Origin: Lycium barbarum
Taxonomy: Eukaryota > Streptophyta > Magnoliopsida > Solanales > Solanaceae
DNA length: 64,000 nucleotides
NCBI RefSeq assembly: GCF_019175385.1
Contig: NC_083346.1
Coordinates: 87,000,543 to 87,064,542, forward strand
Direction of reading: 5' to 3'
Shown here: piece after piece, positions 24,646 to 35,900 of the stretch
How the letters are laid out: each line of letters begins with the position of its first letter
How positions within the stretch are numbered: position 1 is the first letter of the stretch
The notes under the pieces: generated by a model
Told to the model about the DNA's origin: nothing
The model's input: the letters and a program-made list of their open reading frames with translations, nothing else
Databases searched by the model: none
Position numbers and translations under genes: made by a program

Positions 24646-27600
24646 TGGAAATCATGTTGCCGCTGTCACTACAGAAGATCTTGTTACTGTCCTTGATGTG
24701 GATCTGATAAATATTGCTTGTGATGAGTCAAGCTGGGTTGTGCACAGTGGTGCCGCATCTCATGTGACATCAAGGAAGGAATTTTTCTCATCCTATACTC
24801 CGGGTGACTTTGAAAATTTGAGTATAGGTAATGAGACTGTATCTAGGGTGGCTGGTGTTGGAACAATTTGTTTGAAAACTAGTATTGTAACTAAACTAGT
24901 TTTAAACAATGTAAAGCATGCACCTGATGTTCGTTTGCACTTGATCTCTGTTGGTGTTTTGGATGATGAGGGATATGTCAGACCAATGGTGCTGGAAAGT
25001 GGAATCTTACTAAAGGTTCCATGATTATGGCTCGTGGCGAAAAGTGTCGTGGTCTATACTGGACTACGGCCTCTACCTGTGTTGATATGGTGAATGCAGT
25101 TGAGAGCAATATCTCTTCAACGTTATGGCATAAGAGGCTTAACCACATTAGCGAGAAAGGACTAAATGTTCTGGCCAAAAAAAAAATATTGTCAAATTTC
25201 GAAAGTGCTAAATTAGAAAAGTGTGAGCACTGCTTGGCTGGAAAACAAAATAGAGTTTCTTTCAAGTCTCATCCTCCTTCAAGAAAGACAGAGTTGCTTG
25301 AGTTGGTGCATTCAGATTTATGTGGTCCAATGAAGACAAGGACTTTGGGTGGTGCACTTTACTTCGCTACCTTTATTGATGATTGCTCAAGGAAACTTTG
25401 GGTCTACGTCTTAAAGACTAAAGACCAAGTGTTGGGTGTCTTTAAGCAGTTTCAGGTTTTAGTTGAAAGAGAAACTGGAAAGAAGTTGAAGTGTATTCGT
25501 ACTTATAACGGTGGTGAATATTGTGGACCGTTTGACGAATACTGCAAGCAACAGGGTATCAGACACCAGAAGACTCCTCCGAAGACTCCTTAGCTTAATG
25601 GTTTAGCAGAGAGGATGAATAGGACCTTGATGGAAAGAGTTAAATGTTTGCTTTCTGAAGCAAAGTTGCCGAATTCCTTTTGGGGTGAGGCTTTGCTGAC
25701 CGCCGCACATGTTATTAATCTATCCCCTGTGGTTGCTTTGCAAAGTGATGTTCCAAACAGAGTTTGGTATGGCAAGGATGTTTCCTATGACCACTTGAAA
25801 GTGTTTGGTTGCAAAGCTTTTGTACATGTGCCTAAAGATGAGAGGTCAACATTAACTGCCAAGACAAGGCAGTGCATCTTCATTGGTTATGGCCTTGATG
25901 AGTTTGGTTATAGGCTATATGATCCAATTGAGAAGAAGGTCGTGAGAAGCCATGATGTTATCTTCATGGAGGATCAAACCATTGAAGATATTAACAAAGC
26001 GGAGAAAGTAAAATCTTCAAGTTCTGAAGGCTTAGTTAATATTGATCAAGTCCCTCATACAAATGTTGATGACGTTGGTGGGCTCAATGACGATGGTAAT
26101 GCCCGGACTCATGTTCCAGATCAGCATGTTGATGATGACAATGATGCTGCTATTGATGAGGTAGATGCTCCTACTCATGAAGTCATGGATGAGTCAGATA
26201 TTTCACTTAGAAGGTCTACTAGACAACATGTTCCTTCTTCCTGTTATTCACCTAATAAGTATGTATTACTCACTGATGGGGAAGAACCTGAATGTTATGA
26301 GGAGGCCATGAAAGATGAGCACAAGGATCAATGGATTGAAGCCATGCAAGATGAGATGAAATCTCTGCATGAGAACCATACTTATGAGTTGGTGAAATTT
26401 CCTAAGGGCATGAGAGCTTTGAAGAACAAGTGGGTGTTCAAAGTTAAAGCCGAAGAACACAGCTTGAAGCCTAGATACAAAGCTAGATTGGTTGTTAAGG
26501 GATTTGGTCAAAGGAACGGTATTGACTTTGACGAAATATTTTCTCCTGTCGTGAAAATGTCCTCCATTCGGACAGTTCTTGGTTTGGCTGCTAGTCTTGA
26601 TTTGGAGATTGAGCAGATGGATGTGAAGACTGCTTTTCTTCACGGTGACTTGGAAGAGGAGATTTATATGGAACAACCTGAAGGCTTCAAGGCAAAAGGT
26701 AAAGAAAATCTTGTATGCAAACTTAAGAAGAGTCTATATGGATTGAAGCAAGCTCCCAGACAGTGGTACAAGAAGTTTGAGTCTGTTATGGGGGAGCAAG
26801 GCTACAAGAAGACTTCTTCAGATCACTGTGTGTTTGTACAAAGATTTTCTGATAATGACTTCATCATCCTTCTGCTATATGTGGATGATCTGTTGATTGT
26901 AGGCAAGAATGCTTCCAGGATTGACGAGTTGAAGAAATAGTTGAGTAAGTCTTTTGCAAAGAAAGACTTGGGTCATGCTAAGCAGATTTTGGGCATGAGA
27001 ATTACTCATTCAAGAGATGAAAGGAAGCTTTATTTGTCATAGAAAAAGTACATAGAACATGTACTAGAGCGCTTCAATATGAAGAGTACTAAGTGGGTTA
27101 GCACACCTCTTCCTGGTCATCTGAAATTGAGCGAAAAGATGTGTCCTACAACAAAGGAGGAAAAAGAGAGAATGGCCAAGATTCCTTATTCCTCTGCCGT
27201 CGGAAGTTTGATGTATGCAATGGTATGCACTCGACCAGATATTGCTCATGCAGTCGGTGTTGTTAGCAGATTTCTCGAAAATCCAGGTAAAGAGCATTGG
27301 GAAGCTGTGAAGTGGATACTCAGGTATCTAAGAGAAAGCTCAGATGAATGCTTGTGTTTTGGAGGATCAAATCCAATCTTGAAGGGCTATACAGATTCTG
27401 ATATGGCAGGTGACCTTGATCACAGAAAATCCATTACTGGATATTTGTTTACTTTTTCAGGGGGAGCTATATCATGGCAGTCGAAGTTGCAGAAATGTGT
27501 TGCACTCTCTACAACTGAAGCGGAGTATATTGCGGCTACTGAAGCTGGCAAAGAGATGATATGGCTCAAGAGATTCCTTCAAGAACTTGGATTGCAGCAA

Positions 27601-27843
27601 ATGGAGTATGTTGTCTATTGTGACAGTCGGAGTGCAATAGACTTGAGCAAGAACTCCATGTACCATGCGAGAACAAAGCACATCGACGTCAGATATCATT
27701 GGATTCATGATCAGATAGAGAACGAATTGTTCCAGGTTAAGAAGATTCACACGAGTGAAAACCCTGCAGATATGCTGACCAAGGTGGTATCGAGAGATAA
27801 GTTCGAACTTTGCAAAGAACTTGTCGGAATGCACTCAAACTAG
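24646..27843 (+). pseudogene. Copia pol: protease, integrase, RT, RNase H (defective)
   Basis: Protease: the usual catalytic Asp is replaced by His (VVHSGA, near 24740). A frameshift follows at about 24990-25020. Integrase: a zinc-binding segment (WHKRLNH...CEHC) and a catalytic core starting HSDLCGP at about 25310. The second acidic residue is changed to Tyr (RTYNGGEY, near 25505). RT: carries the YVDDLLIVG catalytic motif near 26880 and a KTAFLHGDL motif near 26630. RNase H: GYTDSDMAGD and LSTTEAEYIA with the usual C-terminal block, ending at 27843. In-frame TAG stops lie at 25591, 26938 and 27040. The RT and RNase H frames are otherwise well preserved, but the element cannot integrate on its own. 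Confidence 0.9.
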
Positions 27844-27877
27844 AAGCAAGCGTATCCCCCTTCAGGTGAATGGGTCT

Positions 27878-27890
27878 GGAGGGGGAGATT
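27878..27890 (+). other. Polypurine tract
   Basis: GGAGGGGGAGATT lies directly before the 3' LTR, the usual plus-strand priming site. Confidence 0.8.
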
Positions 27891-28493
27891 TGTGGGGTCC
27901 AGACCCACAATTTTTGACTTTGCCAAAGGAAGAAAAATTTGGCACCGGCCAAATTGAAGAGTTTGTCAAAAAGTGTTGCAAAAAGGTTGAATTTGGCACC
28001 GGCCAAATTAAATGCAAGGTTGAAGAATTGGCACAGGCCAATTAATGCCAAGAGAAAAAATTGCACACTCCATCCCTATAAATAGGGAGCTCTCTTTCAG
28101 TTTAATGACACACCAAAATCTCAGACAATACATCTGAGTGAGAGCAAAGTGAGGTATTCCATAGACTGTAAGAAAATAGTCTGTGAAGAAAAATAGAGTG
28201 TGAGTGATATTGTAGTAAGGTGGGAAAAATCAAAAGAGTGTTTTTCATTTTGAGTGTGTAGTGGTCTTTGGAGTATTTATACTCGTGACTACACAATGTA
28301 AAATTCCTTACTATAGTGATATCAGCTGCTCCTCTTGGCCGTGGTTTTTCCCTTATTCAGAAGGGTTTTCACGTAAAATCTTGGTGTCATTATTGCTGCA
28401 TTTTATTCTTGCTGATTTAACCATAAGTTAGTATTCCGCGTTTATCAATAATACCGTGAATATTATTTTTGCGGGTCTATTTTATTCCCAACA
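27891..28493 (+). repeat. 3' LTR of Tnt1-like Copia element
   Basis: 603 bp, TGTGGGGTCC...CCCAACA, the same length as the 5' LTR with about 15 substitutions and no length change. TATA box at 28077-28084. Confidence 0.92.
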
Positions 28494-28498
28494 GAGAC

Positions 28499-29518
28499 GT
28501 TGTTTGATTGACAATAGGTGCTTAATAGAAAATAATCTAATTAGAGATATGAGTAATTGAAAAAGACAAATAACTTTACAAATCCAGCAAAACTTATATA
28601 ATAAGTAGAATGAACATGGTACCGGTTCTTGTCAGTCCGACAAAATTTGTGAATAATTAAACAACACAGGTAAATTTTGTCAGTCTGCCAAATTTGCGAA
28701 TAATTAAACAACACAGATAAATTGTGTCATCTGACGAGAGCACTAACAATTTAACAAGACAGGAAGAAAAAAATTATATTAAAGTTGTGTCCAGCAACAT
28801 AATTTGTGAATAGTGTAAACTTTGCCTATCCGACACGACTTGTGAACAATTTGTATCAAAGTGATGCTTTCACTTGGCATAACTTCGTGGAAGTTATAAC
28901 AGACGAAACTATTTTTGCACAAATTCATTAACTAGGGACAAAATATAAATAATTTCCATTAATGACCATATTTTTGCAAATCACCCTTACTCATATTAGA
29001 TAGGCTCACACATTGATTTGGATTAATCAAATTTAGGAAATTGAAAAAAATTATTGTTGTCGAATACGATGCTTAGCTTGAAAGACATTCCTAAAATTGT
29101 TGAAAACCATATTTTTAATTTCTTTGTCAATCATTCTGCTTTATCAACCGATTATAGGTAAAATTTTAAAATGATTATATAACTATGATTTATTTTCCAC
29201 CAAAGTTCACAACTTTAATTTTGTTTTCATCAAAAAGTCGCATAATTATATTTTTTAACAGAAAAGTCATAACATTTTTACCCTACTAACACAAAAGTTA
29301 CAATTGCTGAAAAATCAATCTTCCCATGGATGATAATTTTTTACTCTACATTTTAGTTTTAATCTAATGAACACATACCCAACTAAAAGAGGACTGACCT
29401 GATGCAATTTTTAATTTTCCGATGAGCGATAATCCACCATTTTTTTACCATCTCAAATGTATCGAATTCTTTACCCCCAATTTTGGATCCCCATTTTCAA
29501 GATTTTCATCCAAATTAA
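28499..29518. other. Non-coding DNA with a short local repeat
   Basis: No gene seen. A ~48-bp repeat, gtcagtcYgMcaaatttgYgaataattaaac, starts at 28631 and 28679 with a decayed third copy. The rest is AT-rich. Confidence 0.4.
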
Positions 29519-29520
29519 TA

Positions 29521-29758
29521 TTCCATCCATTCCAGTTCATGTGACCATCTTTTCTTTTCAGGCATTCCAAGAAGAACAACATATTTTCATACTTAGTAAT
29601 AATTTAATCTTAAACTTCTCATTTTACCCTTACTGAAATAACTTTTAGCCACAGAAATTTATATGACTTATTTTAGATCAAAAATTTCAAAAACCTACCT
29701 TTTTCTCTTAAATTTCATGCCCAGTCAAGCACCTTCACATAAATTGGGACGGAGAGAA
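29521..29758. mobile_element. Stowaway-like MITE
   Basis: Degenerate terminal inverted repeats (TTCCATCCATTCCAGTTCATGTGA on the left; TTCTCTCCGTCCCAATTTATGTGA when the right end is reversed) are flanked by TA on each side (29519-29520 and 29759-29760). About 238 bp, non-coding. This fits Tc1/mariner-type Stowaway elements. Confidence 0.7.
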
Positions 29759-30709
29759 TAGTGACAAAAATTTAGAGATTTCATATTTTCCCATGAAAAT
29801 CGGTAGGAAATTTCTGCAGAAAATATCTAAGGTAAAACTCCCAGGTAATTCACACTCCAGAAAAAACATCTCTAATCAATTAAACAACTAAAAGGATCAA
29901 TGAATTAGAAAGAATTTATCACAAAATTATTATTTTCGATTCACTGATAACTAGCAGTAGTAGTTATTGCTTCATAAAGTTTAATTTCGTACTATCCAAC
30001 AAAATATAATACTTTCCAATATATACTACGTGTTTCAAAAATTGCGTCGGGTCGGTCTTCTTTTAATTGAGTCTATACTTATATGATTAAAAAACTAAAA
30101 AGAGATTAAAATAAATAAAAAAATTATCACTCATCGAAAGATTGGACTTTCTGGTAATTGTAATTTTTGTGTTAGTAGGATTAAAGTTTACCTCTCGATC
30201 GTAATATAAGAGATGTCTTTAGAAGTTTAGATGTGTCAAAAGTTAAATAACGCTGACATAATTATAGAAACAGTTTCGTTAAACATTTCTAAAGGCATGA
30301 AAAGAGTAGTCATGATGTTATCATTTATGTCCTATCAGTTCGTTATTCAGTTATTCATTCTATAAATTAAAGCAGGCTTGCAGAAAAATAATCCAGCAAA
30401 TGATTATGGAATGTTCAAGCAATTTCAAAGGAGTGATAACTTCCAAGTATGTAAATATCTTGTTTGCTTTAAAATTACAAAATCATTCCTTCAGTAATTG
30501 TGATTCAACGTTTTACACTAGATTGATATTTTTTTATTTCTATCGGCAGTCCTCCGGTTGTTTTCATACAATTACGACCAAAGTATAACTCAATATACAC
30601 ATTTTACACTCTTTTTCTTTTATATTTGATTCTCATAAGATGAAATTGACTTTCGCTTCATGAAGCAATAAATACAGATATTCAAACGTGGGAAGAGTGA
30701 ATAATTAAG

Positions 30710-30715
30710 TTTATT
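30710..30715 (-). promoter_or_regulatory. Candidate poly(A) signal of the esterase-like gene
   Basis: AATAAA on the minus strand, about 75 nt past the stop codon at 30788-30790. Confidence 0.45.
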
Positions 30716-30787
30716 ACCGAAAGAACATTCTAACACTTAAGCTTTATAAAAATAAAAAGAGTTCCACATGAGAAAAAAATTAAGTTG

Positions 30788-31045
30788 TTAAGGGGAGGAC
30801 ATCATGTGATAAGCCTTGTTTGAAATTTTCCTAGGTGATGTAAAGTTAGAACAAAGAAATGCCTCAGCCAACATATTGCCGACTCGAATTTGTGATGCAG
30901 TTGTGAGATGAATGCCATCAGGATTCAATGATAGTCCGTTAGCATCTACCTTCACTGCATTTGGGATTTCAACTTCTATCTGAGCTTGTCTAACTATATC
31001 TGCAAATTTCCCTTTAAACCATGGATCTGGAATATGCAGAACAAC
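30788..31045 (-). CDS. Exon 2 of SASA esterase-like gene
   Basis: 258 bp, 85 codons plus TAA. It begins [12 protein letters not shown] and carries [19 protein letters not shown], with the catalytic Asp and His. It ends with [19 protein letters not shown]. It lacks its own start codon because it is an internal-to-3' exon. Confidence 0.82.
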   Translation of the reverse strand, partial: VVLHIPDPWFKGKFADIVRQAQIEVEIPNAVKVDANGLSLNPDGIHLTTASQIRVGNMLAEAFLCSNFTSPRKISNKAYHMMSSP

Positions 31046-32857
31046 CTATAAAATCAAACAACTATGATGATCACCATATGCAGAATTACTTGAATCAGAA
31101 TACTCCTCCAATATGTTCAAACAATTAATCTAATTAAATCACTTGCTGAAAAGAATACACAACATTGGTGACATATGAGATTCCTAGGCTCCTTGTAAGT
31201 CTTGGACAATCCTCCTCCCTTTGAGCTAGCTTTTGGAGTGTGAGTTAGGCTAATGCCTAATTTGACATGGTATCAGAGTCAGACTCAAGCCCGATTCGAC
31301 GTGGGCCTTAGTTTGGGGGGGGGGGGGGGGGCAAAATGCCCCTAGACTAATTGACCGGGGAGGAATGCCCCCCATCCCCCCCCCCCCCCCAAGACTGATG
31401 GAGGTTGTAAATGCTCAGGGTGCACGTTCCAGACTGGAGAGTGGAACCCCGAATAAAAGTATGTTCAGATCTGGATGTGACGGGGGAGGGGGTTGAATAG
31501 AATATACCACTTGGTGACGAATGAGATCCATGCGCTCCTTATAAGGCTTGGGCAATCAACCTCCCTTTGAGCTAGCTTTTCAATTTGAGTTAGGCTCAAG
31601 ACCCATTTCTCCCAGCCCATGAATGAATCCCACATCGATGAAGAACGAGAGCCCAGGGTTTCTTGTAATACTTGAACAATCCTCCTCCTTTTGAGCTAGC
31701 TTTTGGGGTGTGAGTTAGACCCAATTTTTTTTTTTCTGACAAGTATTTTCGAGGCCACTTCTTTAAGTAGATATGGACCCCAATTTTGAGTGAACAGATG
31801 TTAGAATAATGTTGCACCCACTAATTGTTTGTGATATTAGAGTGAAACTTTTGTATAAATATGCATTTCAAAATGGTCAACCACTTATATGTCAATTGAT
31901 GAAAATCCACTAGATTTGCCCTATTCTACACCCACATAAAATATGAGAGTTGTTTAACAAACCAACAAAAATAGTCGAAGAAGAATGATGGATCTTTTAA
32001 ATTGGAAAAAATGGAGATGACTAGTTAATACATTTATGATTCATATGACTATTTGTAAGACCATTCGTATTGATCATTCATAGGAAGTTACTCCATCCGT
32101 TTCACAACGTTTGTCTTACTTTACTTTTTAGTCCATTTAATAAAGAACGCCTCTATCCTCTTTTGACAGCTCTTTAATTCCGACTTTTCACATGACATGT
32201 TTAAAACCATAAGATTCAAGGATGTTTTTTTACATTCCACATATCTTTAGTTAACAACTACAAGATTCAAAAGTCTTGTTTACATTCTTAAATTTTGTGT
32301 TAAGTCAAACCAGACAAACATTTTAAAACGGAGGAAGTATAATTTATTCTTTCATGTATAATGTTTATTTCAATATTTATTTTAATAATATTATTAATAT
32401 TCAATAAACCATGCATGACTCAACATACAAGTGCAATGCACGTACAGAGAAACTAGTATATATAGAGAGAGACTATAATGTTTTTACGATGGACTTTGGA
32501 AAGAAACTGAGAATGGACCAAGCAATTAGAATCCTAAAAGATTTTGGTTTATTATAAGAGACTAACTTAACCAAATTAATGTATGAAAAGTACTTTGTAG
32601 TTATTGAAAATTATTTATGTAGCTGCAAAATATGGAACTTACCAGTTACCACCCAAGCAATCAAAACTTGGTTGGACTTAGTTAAGGAAAGAAAAAGAAT
32701 GATTTTTATGATGAGTAAGATTGTCTTTCTTGTTGGAAAAGATTCCTACTCACAATTTATTTCCTTGTTTAAGAAACCTAATTGGGTTATGATAGTTTTA
32801 ATGTGTTTTACTTACAAAAGAGTCCAGGTTTCATTAAAGATGAATGCACTTCCAAAT

Positions 32858-32954
<97 letters not shown>

Positions 32955-35900
32955 TGGGAATGAGCAAGGTGATGTGACATGTCTAATTGGCCAGTATTAC
33001 CATTTATCTTTTTTTTTTCATAATTTTGAATATTTTTCACAAATTTTGTCCTCAAAACCTCCAAAAAGATTTAATACATCTATCATCATTATTGGCATTT
33101 ATTCCTTTTTATGATAATCCCTCTCTTTTCGTTTTCTTTCTATATTCTTTCACAATATACCGAATGTGATTTCCCCCCTCATTTTTCTGGCGTTTACTTC
33201 TCATTAATATCCCATTAAATATATGTTTAACTTTTTTTTTCCAAAAGAAAGAGTGTAACGGCTCAACAATGAACATAATGGTGCAGTTACATTCTAAAAA
33301 TTATACTATCTATTTAAATTCCACCTAATGAATATATGGTGCAAGATTTTCTTTCATGCTTCATATCTAAATTCTTAGAGAACTGTGGCTCCTTTCCTGT
33401 CGAAGGCTTGAAGGATTGTTAAGGTGAATTCGTTCTCTCTCTCTTTTTAGTTTTGACTGTATTTTTTTACAGTATGATATTAAATATTTAGTATGTTCAT
33501 TCTATTTTTTTCCCTTTTAATGCTAATTTTCTTTATGTAGTAATCATTTTCTTTTTTATTTTCATTGTTAGCTTCATCAAAATGATATAAAATGAAGTCT
33601 TTGTACTATAATTGGACCATATGTTTGCGCTTTATATACTTACAGATAATTCTTATACATAAATATTAGTTACGTAAGGCCCGTGCTAAGCCCGGACCCA
33701 AACTCAAGATATAAATGTAGTAATATTTTATTTTAAAAAGTATAATCTATTACCTATTTTCTTGCCACATAATTAACAATTCAGCGGCATGTTAAGTATG
33801 TATTATTGATAAGTCTTCATTATTATTAATGCTCTTCAGTTAATTTATTAGATCATTTTAAAAGAAAAATTATTTATGAGAAAAGAAGGTTGGCAGAAAA
33901 ATTATCAAATACCAAAGGACACAAGAGACTCGACGTTTTGTAAAGTAACATATTTTAATTATGTAAAATAATTACAACTCGGTGAAAATCATTAATTGAA
34001 AAATATTGACATTTTTATGAATCCGTGAGCTATAATTTTGTATTTATAGATAGAAGTAGATTTTTTTGGTATTTATAATTTTTAAGTTTACTCATAATAT
34101 TTCTTGTAACAATAGTTTATGCTAGCTAAATGTCGTGATTTAATATTAGTTTTAGACAAAATTAAGAAAAGAATTAGTATCATTAAATGAATGCCAAGAA
34201 TCAATTTAGTTCTTCATATATAGTTTATGCTTAAAAATATTAATTCTAAGTTAACATTGCAATTTATAGTAATTTTTGTAATTCTTAATATCTAAATTTT
34301 AATTTTAAAATATTAAGTTGATCTAATTCAATATAGCTTTATAATTTAGTCAAATTAATTCGGGGAAGATGAAAAATGTCACATAAATTAATATGGGGGC
34401 AAGAGTAATTAGTACGATGTAGTAAATCTCCATTTCAAAACGATAATGTGGCTCTGTATTTAATTTCTAAATTTTAATTATGAGATATTAAGTTGATCTA
34501 ATTCAATTTAGCTTTATAATTTAGTCAAATTAATTCCGGAAAGATGAAGATGTCACATAAATTAATACGGGGGCAAGAGTAGTTAGTAAGATGTAGTAAA
34601 TCTCCAGTTCAAAACGATAATGCGCCTCCATAATTGCCTATGTTTTGCAAATATGTATAATAACAAACAATGTAAAAGGTAATTTAATAATCCTTTCAGT
34701 TCATATTATATGGTGTTTTTAAATTGGGCTAGAAAGTAAGAAGCATTTAACTAAGATACCTTAATTAAATAGTACCTACTTAATATGATCTTTTGATTAT
34801 GTAAAAATTCATTTATCTAAATGACGAAAAATTTGGTATAAAGAAAAAGAAAAGATTCCCCAAAAGTTACTGCACTACAATTCAATATACACTAAGTACA
34901 TAAGCCCATATAAAAATTGATTTAAGATAAAGAATGAGTCAAAAAAAAAAAAATGAGTATAAGCTAGGAAAAGAAGAAACAAAGCCACGTCTAGCAATAC
35001 TATAGGGATAAAATTCTTGTGAGAACTACAGATTGCATCCTCCCTTATATATGGTTACAATTTTTTGGTTATGTAAAAATTCACTTATCTAAATAATGAA
35101 AATTTTGGTATAAAAAACTATTAATACCTTCTCAATTATATAAAAATGATTCGAATTAAATATAAAAGCTAAGAATACCATATAATATGAACTGAAGGAA
35201 GTAAAGAGCAAGAAAAAAGATTCACAAAAAGTTATTACAATTCAATATACACCAATTACATAGGCTCACATAAAAATTTATTTAAGATAAAGAATGAGTC
35301 CAAAAAATTGATAATAGGCAAGGAAAAAACAAAATAAAGCCATATGTAGCAACACCATTGGATTAAAATTCTTGAGGACTATAAAAATTTGGGATTCTCC
35401 ATTATATAGAGTAGTAAAATATTCACCAATTACATATGCCCAGATAAAAATTGACTTAAGATAAAGAATGAATCCAAAAATGTTAATAGGCAAGGAAAAG
35501 ACAAAACAAAGCCATGTGTAGCAACACCATAGGATTAAAATTCTTGTGAGTACTACAAAATTTGAGATCCTCGTAGTAATATAATTTGATACTATCTACA
35601 ATTTAGTTTTGTCATTTTGATTACAATGGGATTCTTCTAACAAATTCAATTTTTTTAGTCAAGAAAACAACATGAGAAAGTGAAAGTGCAACCGTGAGAA
35701 CTAAAGAGTCAAGTTTAAAATGATTTTTGGTATTTCATTTACAAATATTTGGGTCTTTTATTTTTCTGTACCGAAGACGTTAACAATATTAGTAGTAATA
35801 TACACCACTTGATAATAATACAATTTTAGATAATGTTGATTTAACTATTTTTAACAATTCAATCCATATGTGTAGAATATTTAACTGCCTTAACCAACTG

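Larger units (their letters stand above)
23142..28498 (+). mobile_element. Complete Tnt1-like Copia retrotransposon with TSD
   Basis: The element proper is 23147-28493 (5,347 bp), flanked by the 5-bp duplication GAGAC (23142-23146 and 28494-28498). In order it has a 603-bp 5' LTR, PBS, gag, protease, integrase, RT, RNase H, polypurine tract and 603-bp 3' LTR. Domain order and wording of the intact parts match the Tnt1 lineage of Solanaceae Copia elements. By eye I count about 15 differences between the two LTRs, about 2.5%, so it is not a very recent insertion. Coding capacity is destroyed by frameshifts, at least five stops and the loss of catalytic residues. Confidence 0.92.

Noticed and set aside
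27737..28066. Antisense and sense frames crossing the 3' LTR border of the Copia element
   Set aside because: Similar frames occur at the 5' LTR only because of LTR repetition.
32579..33114. Overlapping frames with long Tyr-Ile runs on both strands
   Set aside because: They are created by the (TA)45 repeat inside the intron.
33672..33700. Fourth Helitron 3' end
   Set aside because: A gcccgtgctaagcccgg hairpin is present, but no CTRRT follows at the expected distance.
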